From a virus, in IMG/VR virus record IMGVR_UViG_3300018080_000191, positions 1 through 61,267 of that record: a DNA stretch of 61,267 bases. One strand, 5' to 3'. The notes under the pieces are model-generated. The model saw only the letters and a program-made list of their open reading frames with translations, was not told where the DNA came from and did not search any database. Each line of letters opens with the position of its first letter. Positions within the stretch are counted from its first letter, which is position 1. Positions 15,372-21,647 of the stretch are shown one piece after another. The position numbers and the translations under genes were made by a program.

Positions 15372-17398
15372 TGAATCCATATATCGACATAAAAGAAGAG
15401 AACGATATTAAGTATCTGGATGATTTGGCGACAGATATCACTCATTACGTGTCGCAGCTCATTTTGAATGTTTATAACGGTGTTGCCGAGAATGTCGGTG
15501 TTCCGGATCCGGATAAACTTGCGGTTCAACCTCCCAGAAAACTTAAAAAGGCTACCAGCCCGGATATACGGATATATTGCGACATGGATGGTGTACTGAC
15601 CGATTGCGAAGGGCATTTTTATGCCCATACGAGAGTGCGGATGCGTGAGTACGAGCTGGAGTTTGGCGAAGATGCGATGTGGGAGAGGGTAAACAAGATA
15701 GGTCATTTTTGGCTTGATATGCCGTGGACGCCAGAGGGTAAAAAACTATGGGGCCATATCAAAGATTATAATCCGATTTTATTGACCGCTCCAGCGAAGG
15801 GGGTAGATGACTGCCGGCAGGATAAGATTGAGTGGGCAAGGAGAGAGCTTGGACCAGATGTTAAAGTGATTTTCTCGCATAATAAATACAGGTATGCTGA
15901 CGGGAAATCGATCTTGATTGATGATTTTAACTCTAATATTAAGAACTGGCAAATGGCCGATGGGATAGGTATTAGACATAATTCTGCTGCCGAAACCATA
16001 TCGATGCTTGAGGAAAAACTGAACGATATGGTAACGGTTTCGAACCATTCGGGAACGGTTCCGAATGATTCGGGAATGATTCTAAAGGGTTTCCTCTCGG
16101 GTCTGAAAGATGTGGCGAAAAAGATTATCAGGTTTGTTGGGCGTAGGCGGAAAATGGAACCGTTCAAGATTAAGGACATGGTATTATATAAACGTGGAAA
16201 ACCGCTTACACAGGCTCAGTGGGATCGGTTTGAAAAGCGTGTAATAGATTATTTGAAGCCGTATTTACTTGATATCAATGAAGAGATGGCCGTGAAGGGG
16301 GTGCTCCTGGCGATGGTATCGGCAGAGGCCGAGGAGCAGCAAAAGCAGGTAAAGGAATATGGCAAAAAGAGCCTTGAACAGGTAGAAAATGAGCAGTTCA
16401 GGGGGTATATTCCGGATGACATCAGGACAGCCAGGGAAAGGCTGAAGATAGGCCGAGATACAGAAAAATCGATGGTTATGGCGTATGATAGGGCTGCAGC
16501 GTATGTGCAAAAGGTTAGCGATGATGTGAGGACGGCGATAAAGCAGCAGGTTATAAATGCTCACAGGCTCGGGAAAACACCGCAGCAGCTCGCATCGGAT
16601 CTGTATTGGATGAAGGATGAAGTTCCGGAGATGAAACAGTATACGGCTCAACACCTCCTCAGGGATTGGCACAGGGTAGCGGTAACGGAACTGCAGCATA
16701 TTCACAACATGGGGAAATTCGGGAAAACAGAGCACCAGGCCCGGGAGAGCCTGGAGAAACCCGAGCTTGCTGTTTATTTCGTTTTTTCCAGGGGAACCTG
16801 CGAATGGTGTCGAGCTCACCATGGTACGATAGTGCGACAGATACCCATGGATGCAGTGGGGAGCGAGGTCGATGATAGCTTATCGAGCCGGGGCATAAGG
16901 GATCCGTATACCGATATCGCGGTTTGGCAGGGAAAGAATAATGTAGGATACAGGAAGGCAAGCTGGCGGGTGTGTGTACCAGCTCACCCCTGGAATACCG
17001 CGAACTTGGTGAGAATACATCCTGATGCCCAGGAGTACGATAAAAGGACGCATCAGATTAAATTTAAGGATGAACAGGGTCTTGAGAAGTATTTACCTGA
17101 GGGATTCAGGGGGGATCTGGAAGCTGCAAGGAAAAGAAACCTGGAGCGAAAAGAGAGGGCTGTAGCGGACACCAGAGAGGGGGTTCACAAGAAGTGGAGT
17201 AAATATTTTGACGAGAAGGGCGAGCTCAAAGGTACTGACGAAAAGGGTCGTCCTCTGGCGGAGCGCGAGGGTAGGGTATATGTTGGTGTTCCCCAGGAAG
17301 AGGTGGGGAAAGAGCTCGAGGCCTGGAGGGCTGACAGCTCGAGGCCGATTCCGATAGGGACCGGGCAGAAAAACTATACTAGACTGTTTGGGGGGTAA
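15371..17398 (+). CDS. minor head protein (MuF/SPP1 gp7-like) with fused HAD phosphatase domain
   Basis: ATG 15371 overlaps the radical SAM stop. Residues about 65-220 are a haloacid dehalogenase domain: motif I YCDMDGVLTD (Asp71, Asp73), motif II region ILLTAP, and motif IV SILIDDF (Asp184, Asp185), looking like the 5'-deoxynucleotidase group. From about residue 260 to 545 runs the phage head morphogenesis domain, with long helices (QQKQVKEYGKKSLEQVENEQ), AVTELQHIHNMGKF, and the zinc-type GTCEWCRAHHGTIV block followed by HPWNTANLVRI. A charged tail completes 675 aa. MuF-like proteins bind the portal and are packaged, so a packaged nucleotidase is suggested. Between the domains the DNA holds short palindromic repeats (about 16036-16080). 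Confidence 0.85.
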   Translation: MNPYIDIKEENDIKYLDDLATDITHYVSQLILNVYNGVAENVGVPDPDKLAVQPPRKLKKATSPDIRIYCDMDGVLTDCEGHFYAHTRVRMREYELEFGEDAMWERVNKIGHFWLDMPWTPEGKKLWGHIKDYNPILLTAPAKGVDDCRQDKIEWARRELGPDVKVIFSHNKYRYADGKSILIDDFNSNIKNWQMADGIGIRHNSAAETISMLEEKLNDMVTVSNHSGTVPNDSGMILKGFLSGLKDVAKKIIRFVGRRRKMEPFKIKDMVLYKRGKPLTQAQWDRFEKRVIDYLKPYLLDINEEMAVKGVLLAMVSAEAEEQQKQVKEYGKKSLEQVENEQFRGYIPDDIRTARERLKIGRDTEKSMVMAYDRAAAYVQKVSDDVRTAIKQQVINAHRLGKTPQQLASDLYWMKDEVPEMKQYTAQHLLRDWHRVAVTELQHIHNMGKFGKTEHQARESLEKPELAVYFVFSRGTCEWCRAHHGTIVRQIPMDAVGSEVDDSLSSRGIRDPYTDIAVWQGKNNVGYRKASWRVCVPAHPWNTANLVRIHPDAQEYDKRTHQIKFKDEQGLEKYLPEGFRGDLEAARKRNLERKERAVADTREGVHKKWSKYFDEKGELKGTDEKGRPLAEREGRVYVGVPQEEVGKELEAWRADSSRPIPIGTGQKNYTRLFGG

Positions 17399-17400
17399 AA

Positions 17401-17574
17401 ATGTTTTATTTAGGGATAGCTTTATTGATGTTGTTTTCAACTGCCACCCTCTATAACCTAAAGATGGCGTTAAGCGAGGATGAGGTAGAGGATAGGGTTT
17501 TGCGTTTTCTGGGGGTAATTGTTACGGGGCTTGTGTCGTTTTATGTAGCCCATACATTAGGGTTTTTGGGGTGA
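17401..17574 (+). CDS. two-helix membrane micro-protein (57 aa)
   Basis: ATG three bases after the preceding stop, with GGGGGG upstream. Two hydrophobic helices (residues 2-20, LGIALLMLFSTATLY; residues 36-56, LGVIVTGLVSFYVAHTLGFL) flank an acidic loop (SEDEVED), a hairpin-type topology similar to small holins. No family match. A holin role is possible but unsupported by any neighbouring endolysin; the anchored hydrolases are 8 kb away. Confidence 0.7.
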   Translation: MFYLGIALLMLFSTATLYNLKMALSEDEVEDRVLRFLGVIVTGLVSFYVAHTLGFLG

Positions 17575-17595
17575 TAAGATAGGGGGGGTATTCGG

Positions 17596-17919
17596 ATGAA
17601 AATAGCAATAATCGGGACAACGGCATACCAGAACAGGATGACCGAACATGCCCAGAACTTGCTGAAAGAGGGGCACGAGGTCAAGATGCCTGCGTTTGAT
17701 AGTATAGAGGGAGATGAGTATGCCATCTGCAAATACAACAGGAGCGCGATAGAATGGAGCGATAGGGTCCATGTTCTCTGGGATGCGCGGAGTGTGGGTA
17801 CTATATTTGACCTGGGGATGTGTTTTGCGATGAGGAAGCCGATAGACGTAATATTTATGCAGCCGAAAAGGTTTCCTAATTTTGTGGAGCAATATGAAGA
17901 GCGGGGGAGTGATGGATAA
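17596..17919 (+). CDS. nucleoside 2-deoxyribosyltransferase-like protein
   Basis: The 107-aa Rossmann-like protein starts with strand MKIAIIGTTAYQ and contains the family hallmarks: a central DRVHVLWDARSVGTIFDLG segment in which a D-x-x-x-x-x-x-x-S-x-G-T-x-x-x-x-G pattern matches the 2-deoxyribosyltransferase superfamily, then AMRKPIDVIFM. Members exchange bases on deoxynucleosides or cleave N-glycosidic bonds of nucleotides. The usual catalytic Glu position is replaced by Asp (FDLG), so activity is uncertain. RBS GGGGGG precedes ATG. Confidence 0.72.
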   Translation: MKIAIIGTTAYQNRMTEHAQNLLKEGHEVKMPAFDSIEGDEYAICKYNRSAIEWSDRVHVLWDARSVGTIFDLGMCFAMRKPIDVIFMQPKRFPNFVEQYEERGSDG

Positions 17920-18011
17920 CGGGGAACTGTTAGGTGAGGCAATTATAAATTAAGGGGGTCGTAAAGTGAAAACAATTTCAGGGAACACCAAGATGGTGGA
18001 GTAAGGCAGTG

Positions 18012-18674
18012 ATGAGTAAGATTGAATGGTGTGACATGACCTGGAACCCGGTTTGGGGTTGTAAAAACAATTGCCCGTATTGCTATGCCAGGAAGATAGC
18101 GAAGCGGTTTGGCACAACGCCAGAGATGAGAAATTTTGAGCTGACGTGGATGGAGAAAAACTATACCAAGAGGTTTCCTGCGAAGCCGAAGCGCATTTTT
18201 GTCAATTCGATGTCGGATATTTATTTCTGGGAACATGGCTGGGTCGAGCGGGTTTTTGAGAGAATAGTTGATTACCCGCAACACGTATTTATGTTTCTTA
18301 CGAAGTTTCCGGAGTCTTATGGAATATGGAGTCAGCTTATATTTCCCGAGAACTGCTGGCTCGGGATAACGTGTACAACGTTTGAGAGGCTTGTCGAGGT
18401 GGTGCTGGATATGAATCATATCGCCAGGGGGAACACTTTTTTTATTTCAGCGGAACCATTACAGAATGACATCGGAAATGAGATAGGTCGTGTTGGTATC
18501 AGAGAAAACTTTGATTGGCTTATTGTTGGTGCCGAAACAGGCAACAGGAAAGGGAAAACAATCCCGCAGCGGGAGTGGATCGAGGAACTGGTGGACATTG
18601 ATATTCCCCTATTTATGAAGGATAATCTTCGCCCGTATTGGGATGGGAAATTTCGCCAGGAGTGGCCGGGATAA
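18012..18674 (+). CDS. phage Gp37/Gp68-like (DUF5131) radical SAM-type protein
   Basis: The start MSKIEWCDMTWNPVWGC and the motif CKNNCPYCYARK (CxxxCxxC, cluster-binding) are diagnostic for the DUF5131 group. The C-terminus shows the typical WLIVGAETG and DIPLFMKDNL blocks. These proteins are widespread in phages and are built like radical SAM enzymes; their reaction is unknown. ATG 18012 is preferred over a GTG at 18009. Two tiny open frames (17912-17953, 17966-18004) lie upstream and are not annotated. Confidence 0.93.
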   Translation: MSKIEWCDMTWNPVWGCKNNCPYCYARKIAKRFGTTPEMRNFELTWMEKNYTKRFPAKPKRIFVNSMSDIYFWEHGWVERVFERIVDYPQHVFMFLTKFPESYGIWSQLIFPENCWLGITCTTFERLVEVVLDMNHIARGNTFFISAEPLQNDIGNEIGRVGIRENFDWLIVGAETGNRKGKTIPQREWIEELVDIDIPLFMKDNLRPYWDGKFRQEWPG

Positions 18675-18694
18675 GTAAGTCGATAGGGGGTGAT

Positions 18695-18940
18695 ATGAGT
18701 AAATGGATAAGTGTTAAAGATAGGTTGCCGGAATTTGAAGAGGATGTATTGATACATTATATACTTCAGGGTGGCGATCGAGTATTACATTGTTATGATG
18801 TAGGTTATTTGCAAGCAATAACTGAACGGAAATCCACTGATGGGAGTACCTATATAACGGAGTGGTGGAGTCAGTCCCGCTCGGCACACGAGCCTACCCA
18901 CTGGATGCCATTGCCCGATCCACCGAAGGAGGGGATATGA
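18695..18940 (+). CDS. DUF551 family protein (81 aa)
   Basis: ATG follows GGGGGTGAT. The family signature is plain at both ends: KWISVKDRLPEFEEDVL and THWMPLPDPP. DUF551 proteins are small, frequent in phages and prophages, and have no known activity; the conserved Trp, His and Pro residues suggest a compact beta fold. It overlaps the next gene by ATGA. Confidence 0.93.
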   Translation: MSKWISVKDRLPEFEEDVLIHYILQGGDRVLHCYDVGYLQAITERKSTDGSTYITEWWSQSRSAHEPTHWMPLPDPPKEGI

Positions 18941-19245
18941 CGAATAAACAAGCACAAAAAAGGGCGTTAAAAAATTATGAGGGATTGATTCGCTGTTTGG
19001 AGACGTTTCCAAAACGAGCAAAAATACATTCCGAGTCAGATATGTTAATGGAGTTATGGAGTGTTTTTATTTATCCCTGCTCATATTGTAAAAAATACAA
19101 ACACTACTGTGTAGAGTGTGTGTTGAAGGTTGATGGTGGTTGTTGTGGTGGTTTGTTTGAATCCATGACAAGTGCTGAAACTTATGGACAGGCATTAAAA
19201 TATGCCAAAGCAATCCATAAGTTCATTCAGGAGAAAGGGATATGA
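18937..19245 (+). CDS. Cys-rich small protein (102 aa)
   Basis: ATG overlaps the DUF551 stop with GGAGGGG upstream. The first 50 residues are helical; the centre holds a Cys cluster (YPCSYCKKYKHYCVEC, then GGCCGG), likely a zinc or iron-sulfur site. The C-terminal helix is charged. No family recognised, although phage proteins of this size next to DUF551 are common. Confidence 0.75.
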   Translation: MTNKQAQKRALKNYEGLIRCLETFPKRAKIHSESDMLMELWSVFIYPCSYCKKYKHYCVECVLKVDGGCCGGLFESMTSAETYGQALKYAKAIHKFIQEKGI

Positions 19246-19279
19246 GACGGACAATATAGTATTTATTGGGTAAGGGGAT

Positions 19280-19597
19280 ATGGGAACATCACCACAGAAC
19301 GACCGAATGGAGATACAAGAGAAGTATAAGATAGCTGGCTTATGGGTTCCCGTTTTAGTTGTTGATGCAACAATACTGGGGGATGACCGAGGGAGATTGC
19401 AAACGATAAATGGAGAATTAACCATATTGTTGGCTGATAACATGGGAGGCCAGATGCGCGAAACAACGCTGATACACGAGATTTTTGAGGCTATTAACTT
19501 CTTGTTTGAAATAGATCTTGAGCATAATAAAATAAGTACGCTCGAGGCAGCGTGGTATCAGGTTTTGAAAGATAATTTTCTCTTAAAGAGTAGATAA
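19280..19597 (+). CDS. small phage protein with HEIFEAI helix (105 aa)
   Basis: The protein resembles a small family of phage proteins related to zincin peptidases: a strand (GLWVPVLVVDATILGDDRGR), an ILLAD strand, a helix TLIHEIFEAINFLFE and a C-terminal LEHNKISTLEAAWYQVL. In active zincins the helix carries HExxH; here the second His is Ala (HEIFEA), but a later His-containing segment could still bind metal. It may be a structural, non-catalytic relative. Function unknown. Confidence 0.72.
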   Translation: MGTSPQNDRMEIQEKYKIAGLWVPVLVVDATILGDDRGRLQTINGELTILLADNMGGQMRETTLIHEIFEAINFLFEIDLEHNKISTLEAAWYQVLKDNFLLKSR

Positions 19598-19694
19598 AGG
19601 GTGGAGTAGGGATTATGGGATAGAGAAGAGAGGGTAAACCGCCAGCGGAATTGAATATGGAATTGAAAGCGAGAATTGCGGAATTAGAAAGTGG

Positions 19695-19765
19695 AGCGGG
19701 GTAGAGTAGTGGTTACTCGGGGGTCTCATACGCCCTCCAGGCTGGTTCAATTCCAGCCCCCGCCA
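19695..19765 (+). tRNA. tRNA-Met (CAT anticodon)
   Basis: A 71-base cloverleaf can be folded by eye: acceptor AGCGGGG with CCCCGCC, D stem GAG/CTC, anticodon stem GGGGT/GCCCT with loop CTCATAC (anticodon CAT), and T arm GCTGG-TTCAATT-CCAGC. The first acceptor pair is A-C, a mismatch, while all others pair; G-T pairs close the anticodon stem. A CAT anticodon may also mean Ile (lysidine type). It ends at the discriminator A; the 3' CCA is not encoded as such. It is the only tRNA I found in the window. Confidence 0.85.
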
Positions 19766-19789
19766 ATGAAAGAAACAATAGGGGGATGG

Positions 19790-19845
19790 TTCGGAACGAT
19801 ACCTGAACGATTCGGAATCGTTAGGGAACGATAAGGAATGATAAG
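19790..19845 (+). repeat. cluster of GAACGAT-type short repeats with a 17-bp palindrome
   Basis: Just after the tRNA, variants of GGAACGAT and GAATGAT recur about every 10-13 bases. The middle copy forms a perfect palindrome, AACGATTCGGAATCGTT at 19806-19822 (8-base arms around one G). The arrangement suggests binding sites for a dimeric protein, or a remnant of a mobile short repeat. A related set lies inside the HAD-MuF gene near 16036-16080. Confidence 0.55.
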
Positions 19846-19863
19846 GGTTTTATGGCTCATCTG

Positions 19864-19889
19864 TGAGACGATAACCATTAAACGTCTCA
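19864..19889 (+). repeat. 7-bp inverted repeat, TGAGACG/CGTCTCA
   Basis: Perfect 7-base arms at 19864-19870 and 19883-19889 with a 12-base spacer. There is no T run after it, so it is not a terminator. It sits directly before a small open frame and could be an operator or an RNA hairpin masking its start region. Confidence 0.45.
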
Positions 19890-19892
19890 TAT

Positions 19893-20000
19893 ATGACAAT
19901 GCTAACCATCAGAGAACAATGGGTAGAAAATCGAGCATATATATTATGTCCTGAATGTACGAAAGCGGTTGAGGAATTTATAAAACATGGGCGGAGTTGA
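19893..20000 (+). CDS. possible CxxC micro-protein (35 aa)
   Basis: Short open frame beginning MTMLTIREQWVEN with a CPEC pair and a basic end. There is no clear ribosome site, and the inverted repeat lies immediately upstream. The compact CxxC helix fragment resembles pieces of zinc proteins, so it may be a real micro-protein or a remnant. Low confidence. Confidence 0.35.
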   Translation: MTMLTIREQWVENRAYILCPECTKAVEEFIKHGRS

Positions 20001-20024
20001 AACCTATGAATGGGGGTAGATAGG

Positions 20025-20378
20025 ATGAAAGCATTATCCGTTAAACAGCCCTGGGCCACTATGATTGCCGAGGGGGAAAAGACGATTGAGACGCGGACCT
20101 GGGATACCGATTATCGAGGTGACCTGATTATCTGTTCATCAAAGCAGCCTAAAGTTACCGGTCATCTCGCGGGGTTTGCACTTTGTGTTGTCGAGCTTTA
20201 TGACGTAAGGCCCCTGAAGCCGGCAGATGAGGACCGAGCCCGATGCAGGTATTTCCCTGGTGGTTATGCTTGGTGTTTAAGAAATCTCCGCGATATTATC
20301 CCGAAGGTTCCGGTCCGGGGGCAGCTCGGGATATTTGAACTGGAGTTTAAAGATTCAATAAGGATGGTGAGGAAATGA
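20025..20378 (+). CDS. ASCH domain protein
   Basis: ATG 20025 is chosen over 20010 because MKALSVKQPWA is the normal ASCH start and GGGGGTAGATAGG precedes it. The fold signature is clear: KQPWATMIAEGEKTIETRTW, then RGDLIICSSKQP and ALCVVELYDV, ending in GQLGIFEL. ASCH domains are PUA-like beta barrels that bind RNA or modified nucleosides; some relatives hydrolyse N4-acetylcytidine. The exact role in phages is not known. The stop overlaps the next ATG. Confidence 0.92.
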   Translation: MKALSVKQPWATMIAEGEKTIETRTWDTDYRGDLIICSSKQPKVTGHLAGFALCVVELYDVRPLKPADEDRARCRYFPGGYAWCLRNLRDIIPKVPVRGQLGIFELEFKDSIRMVRK

Positions 20379-20659
20379 AGATAGTAATAAGAATTAGCGA
20401 GGAACAGGCTCGGGCCATGCTGAAGGTGGTGGGGATGCAGGATAATAATGACTGTAACCTGGAGAAGCTTAAAAAGCATGGTTTTGTTGAGAAGTCTGCA
20501 CTCGACAAAGCGAGGGAGGAAAAAGAGAAAATAGCGCAACATGATGACTCTGTTATTGGTGTTAGCTGGGCCATAAAAATAGCCAACATGTATGAGCGGG
20601 CCATTAAAGAGATCCAGGAAATGGGGGATGAGAGAAATGAACTATCTTGCGATAGGTAA
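20375..20659 (+). CDS. hypothetical helical protein (94 aa)
   Basis: ATGA overlap with the ASCH gene. The start MKIVIRISEEQARAMLKVVG is a strand-helix unit, followed by a charged helix that likely forms a coiled coil (KSALDKAREEKEKIA). No catalytic motif or family recognised. It overlaps the next gene by 23 bases. Confidence 0.68.
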   Translation: MKIVIRISEEQARAMLKVVGMQDNNDCNLEKLKKHGFVEKSALDKAREEKEKIAQHDDSVIGVSWAIKIANMYERAIKEIQEMGDERNELSCDR

Positions 20660-20864
20660 TGACGAATTGAAAAACCGCCCCGAAGTGCATGATGGCGACA
20701 TGATTACATGTCCCCGGTGTGGTCGTACCCATGCACTCTACGCAGCAAAAGATGATAAAGGCGAAAAAGATGAGACAATTCTTGCCTATAAGTGCGGAGG
20801 GGTTGTGTGTTTAGCTGCAGTAAATTGTAAGCTATTACCTAAAATAGAGAGGGCGATACAATGA
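20637..20864 (+). CDS. zinc-ribbon protein (75 aa)
   Basis: ATG 20637 is chosen since the segment MNYLAIGNDELKNRPEVHDGD looks like a natural start. A zinc site is formed by TCPRCGRTH and YKCGG with a further Cys pair in VVCLAAVNC. Similar small zinc-ribbon proteins occur in many phages. Partner and role unknown. Confidence 0.7.
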   Translation: MNYLAIGNDELKNRPEVHDGDMITCPRCGRTHALYAAKDDKGEKDETILAYKCGGVVCLAAVNCKLLPKIERAIQ

Positions 20865-20953
20865 CTTTTATTGCTGGTTTTATCTGCGGTGCTATTGCCG
20901 TGGCGGTTGTTGTTCTTTATTGCATCGTCCGCCTGGTAATCGGGAGCTGGTAA
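20861..20953 (+). CDS. membrane micro-protein (30 aa)
   Basis: ATGA overlap with the zinc-ribbon gene. Nearly the whole 30-residue chain is one hydrophobic helix (IAGFICGAIAVAVVVLYCIV) with a short polar end. Too short for family assignment, but the tight coupling on both sides (next ATG right after the stop) favours real translation. Confidence 0.55.
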   Translation: MTFIAGFICGAIAVAVVVLYCIVRLVIGSW

Positions 20954-21064
20954 ATGTTCCGTAAATATCGCAAAATAGGAAGGCTATTGATCGCCCTGGT
21001 TGTTGTGGTGATTTACGGGGTGATGGTCTTGGTTTATATGAAGGTGTTTGATGAAAGAACTTGA
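20954..21064 (+). CDS. membrane micro-protein (36 aa)
   Basis: ATG directly follows the previous stop. A basic N-terminus (FRKYRKIGR) precedes one hydrophobic helix (LLIALVVVVIYGVMVLVYM) and a short charged end, an N-in/C-out topology by the positive-inside rule. It overlaps the next gene by 14 bases. Function unknown. Confidence 0.55.
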   Translation: MFRKYRKIGRLLIALVVVVIYGVMVLVYMKVFDERT

Positions 21065-21239
21065 GCAACAATACGGTATTGAGAAGGCCGAGGAGATCCA
21101 GGAATCCGTTAAGGACTTCATGAGTCGAATTAAGATATTTTATCGAGGCGAGGCCAAGATCAAGAGGATCGGGTTCGAGATTGAGGTTGAGGGGGTCCAG
21201 GTCGTTGTTTTCTCGGATGATATCACGAAGCCGTATTAA
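21051..21239 (+). CDS. hypothetical protein (62 aa)
   Basis: ATG 21051 with AAGGTG upstream. The first 30 residues form an acidic helix (KELEQQYGIEKAEEIQE), followed by two to three strands (KIKRIGFEIEVEGVQVVVFSDD). This alpha-beta layout is compact, but no family is recognised. It is the last gene before the palindrome and promoter at 21248-21326. Confidence 0.65.
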   Translation: MKELEQQYGIEKAEEIQESVKDFMSRIKIFYRGEAKIKRIGFEIEVEGVQVVVFSDDITKPY

Positions 21240-21247
21240 ATGGAGCG

Positions 21248-21275
21248 ATTTTTTAAGGAAAGTTCCTTAAAAAAT
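21248..21275 (+). repeat. 28-bp perfect palindrome upstream of a promoter
   Basis: Arms ATTTTTTAAGGAA and TTCCTTAAAAAAT (13 bases each) flank AG. The T run is on the 5' side and the A run on the 3' side, the reverse of an intrinsic terminator, so termination on the + strand is not expected from this element. It ends 22 bases before the -35 box, so it fits an activator or repressor operator, or an AT-rich UP-like element. Confidence 0.6.
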
Positions 21276-21297
21276 ACTTTGTTGTGACTGGCAACTA

Positions 21298-21326
21298 TTG
21301 ACAAGTGGTGAAGAATGTAATATAAT
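21298..21326 (+). promoter_or_regulatory. consensus sigma70-type promoter
   Basis: TTGACA at 21298-21303 and TATAAT at 21321-21326 with exactly 17 bases between them: a full match to the bacterial housekeeping consensus. The expected start is near 21333, giving a very short leader before the ATG at 21352 (GAGG in between). It should drive the 21.3-40 kb block of giant polyvalent proteins. Confidence 0.85.
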
Positions 21327-21351
21327 GTCTTGAACTGAGGCTCATAAATTG

Positions 21352-21633
21352 ATGGAAAATGAAGCTTCCAGCCCCAATCATATCAGTAGGGAATTGTATG
21401 AGCAATATATATTCCTGATGGGGTGGAACGTACTAAGATATAAGACAAAGCATAATCTGTCAGTTCATGATTTAAAAGATAATTTTCGATGTACCGCGAG
21501 AAGTCGCGGTGAGGGTAGAGGCTATAAACACAGGGAAAGCTTTTACTACAAAAAAAAGTTAATAATCACAATCCAGCTTGAATATTGTGATAGTAGGTGG
21601 GAGTGGAAAATACTTGCAAGTAGCATTGTTTAG
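21352..21633 (+). CDS. hypothetical basic protein (93 aa), first gene after the promoter
   Basis: ATG 21352 with GAGG upstream. The protein is basic, with an N-terminal helix (ELYEQYIFLMGWNVLRYKT), an Arg-rich middle (CTARSRGEGRGYKHRE) and C-terminal strands (LIITIQLEYCDSRWEWKIL). It is the first gene transcribed from the consensus promoter and lies 14 bases ahead of the 1919-aa polyvalent gene. It may be a regulator or partner, but no family is recognised. Confidence 0.65.
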   Translation: MENEASSPNHISRELYEQYIFLMGWNVLRYKTKHNLSVHDLKDNFRCTARSRGEGRGYKHRESFYYKKKLIITIQLEYCDSRWEWKILASSIV

Positions 21634-21647
21634 CCCGGGAGAGCTTT

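Noticed and set aside
16265-16822. 185-codon open frame on the minus strand
   Set aside because: Antisense to the minor head protein; Pro/His/Leu-rich composition without domain signs.
17912-18004. Two frames of 13 and 12 codons before the DUF5131 gene
   Set aside because: Both have ribosome-like sequences but are too short to assess. They may be leader peptides; no attenuator-like hairpin was seen with them.
21248-21275. Intrinsic terminator
   Set aside because: The T run is before the stem and the A run after it, the reverse of what + strand termination needs. It is listed as a palindrome instead.
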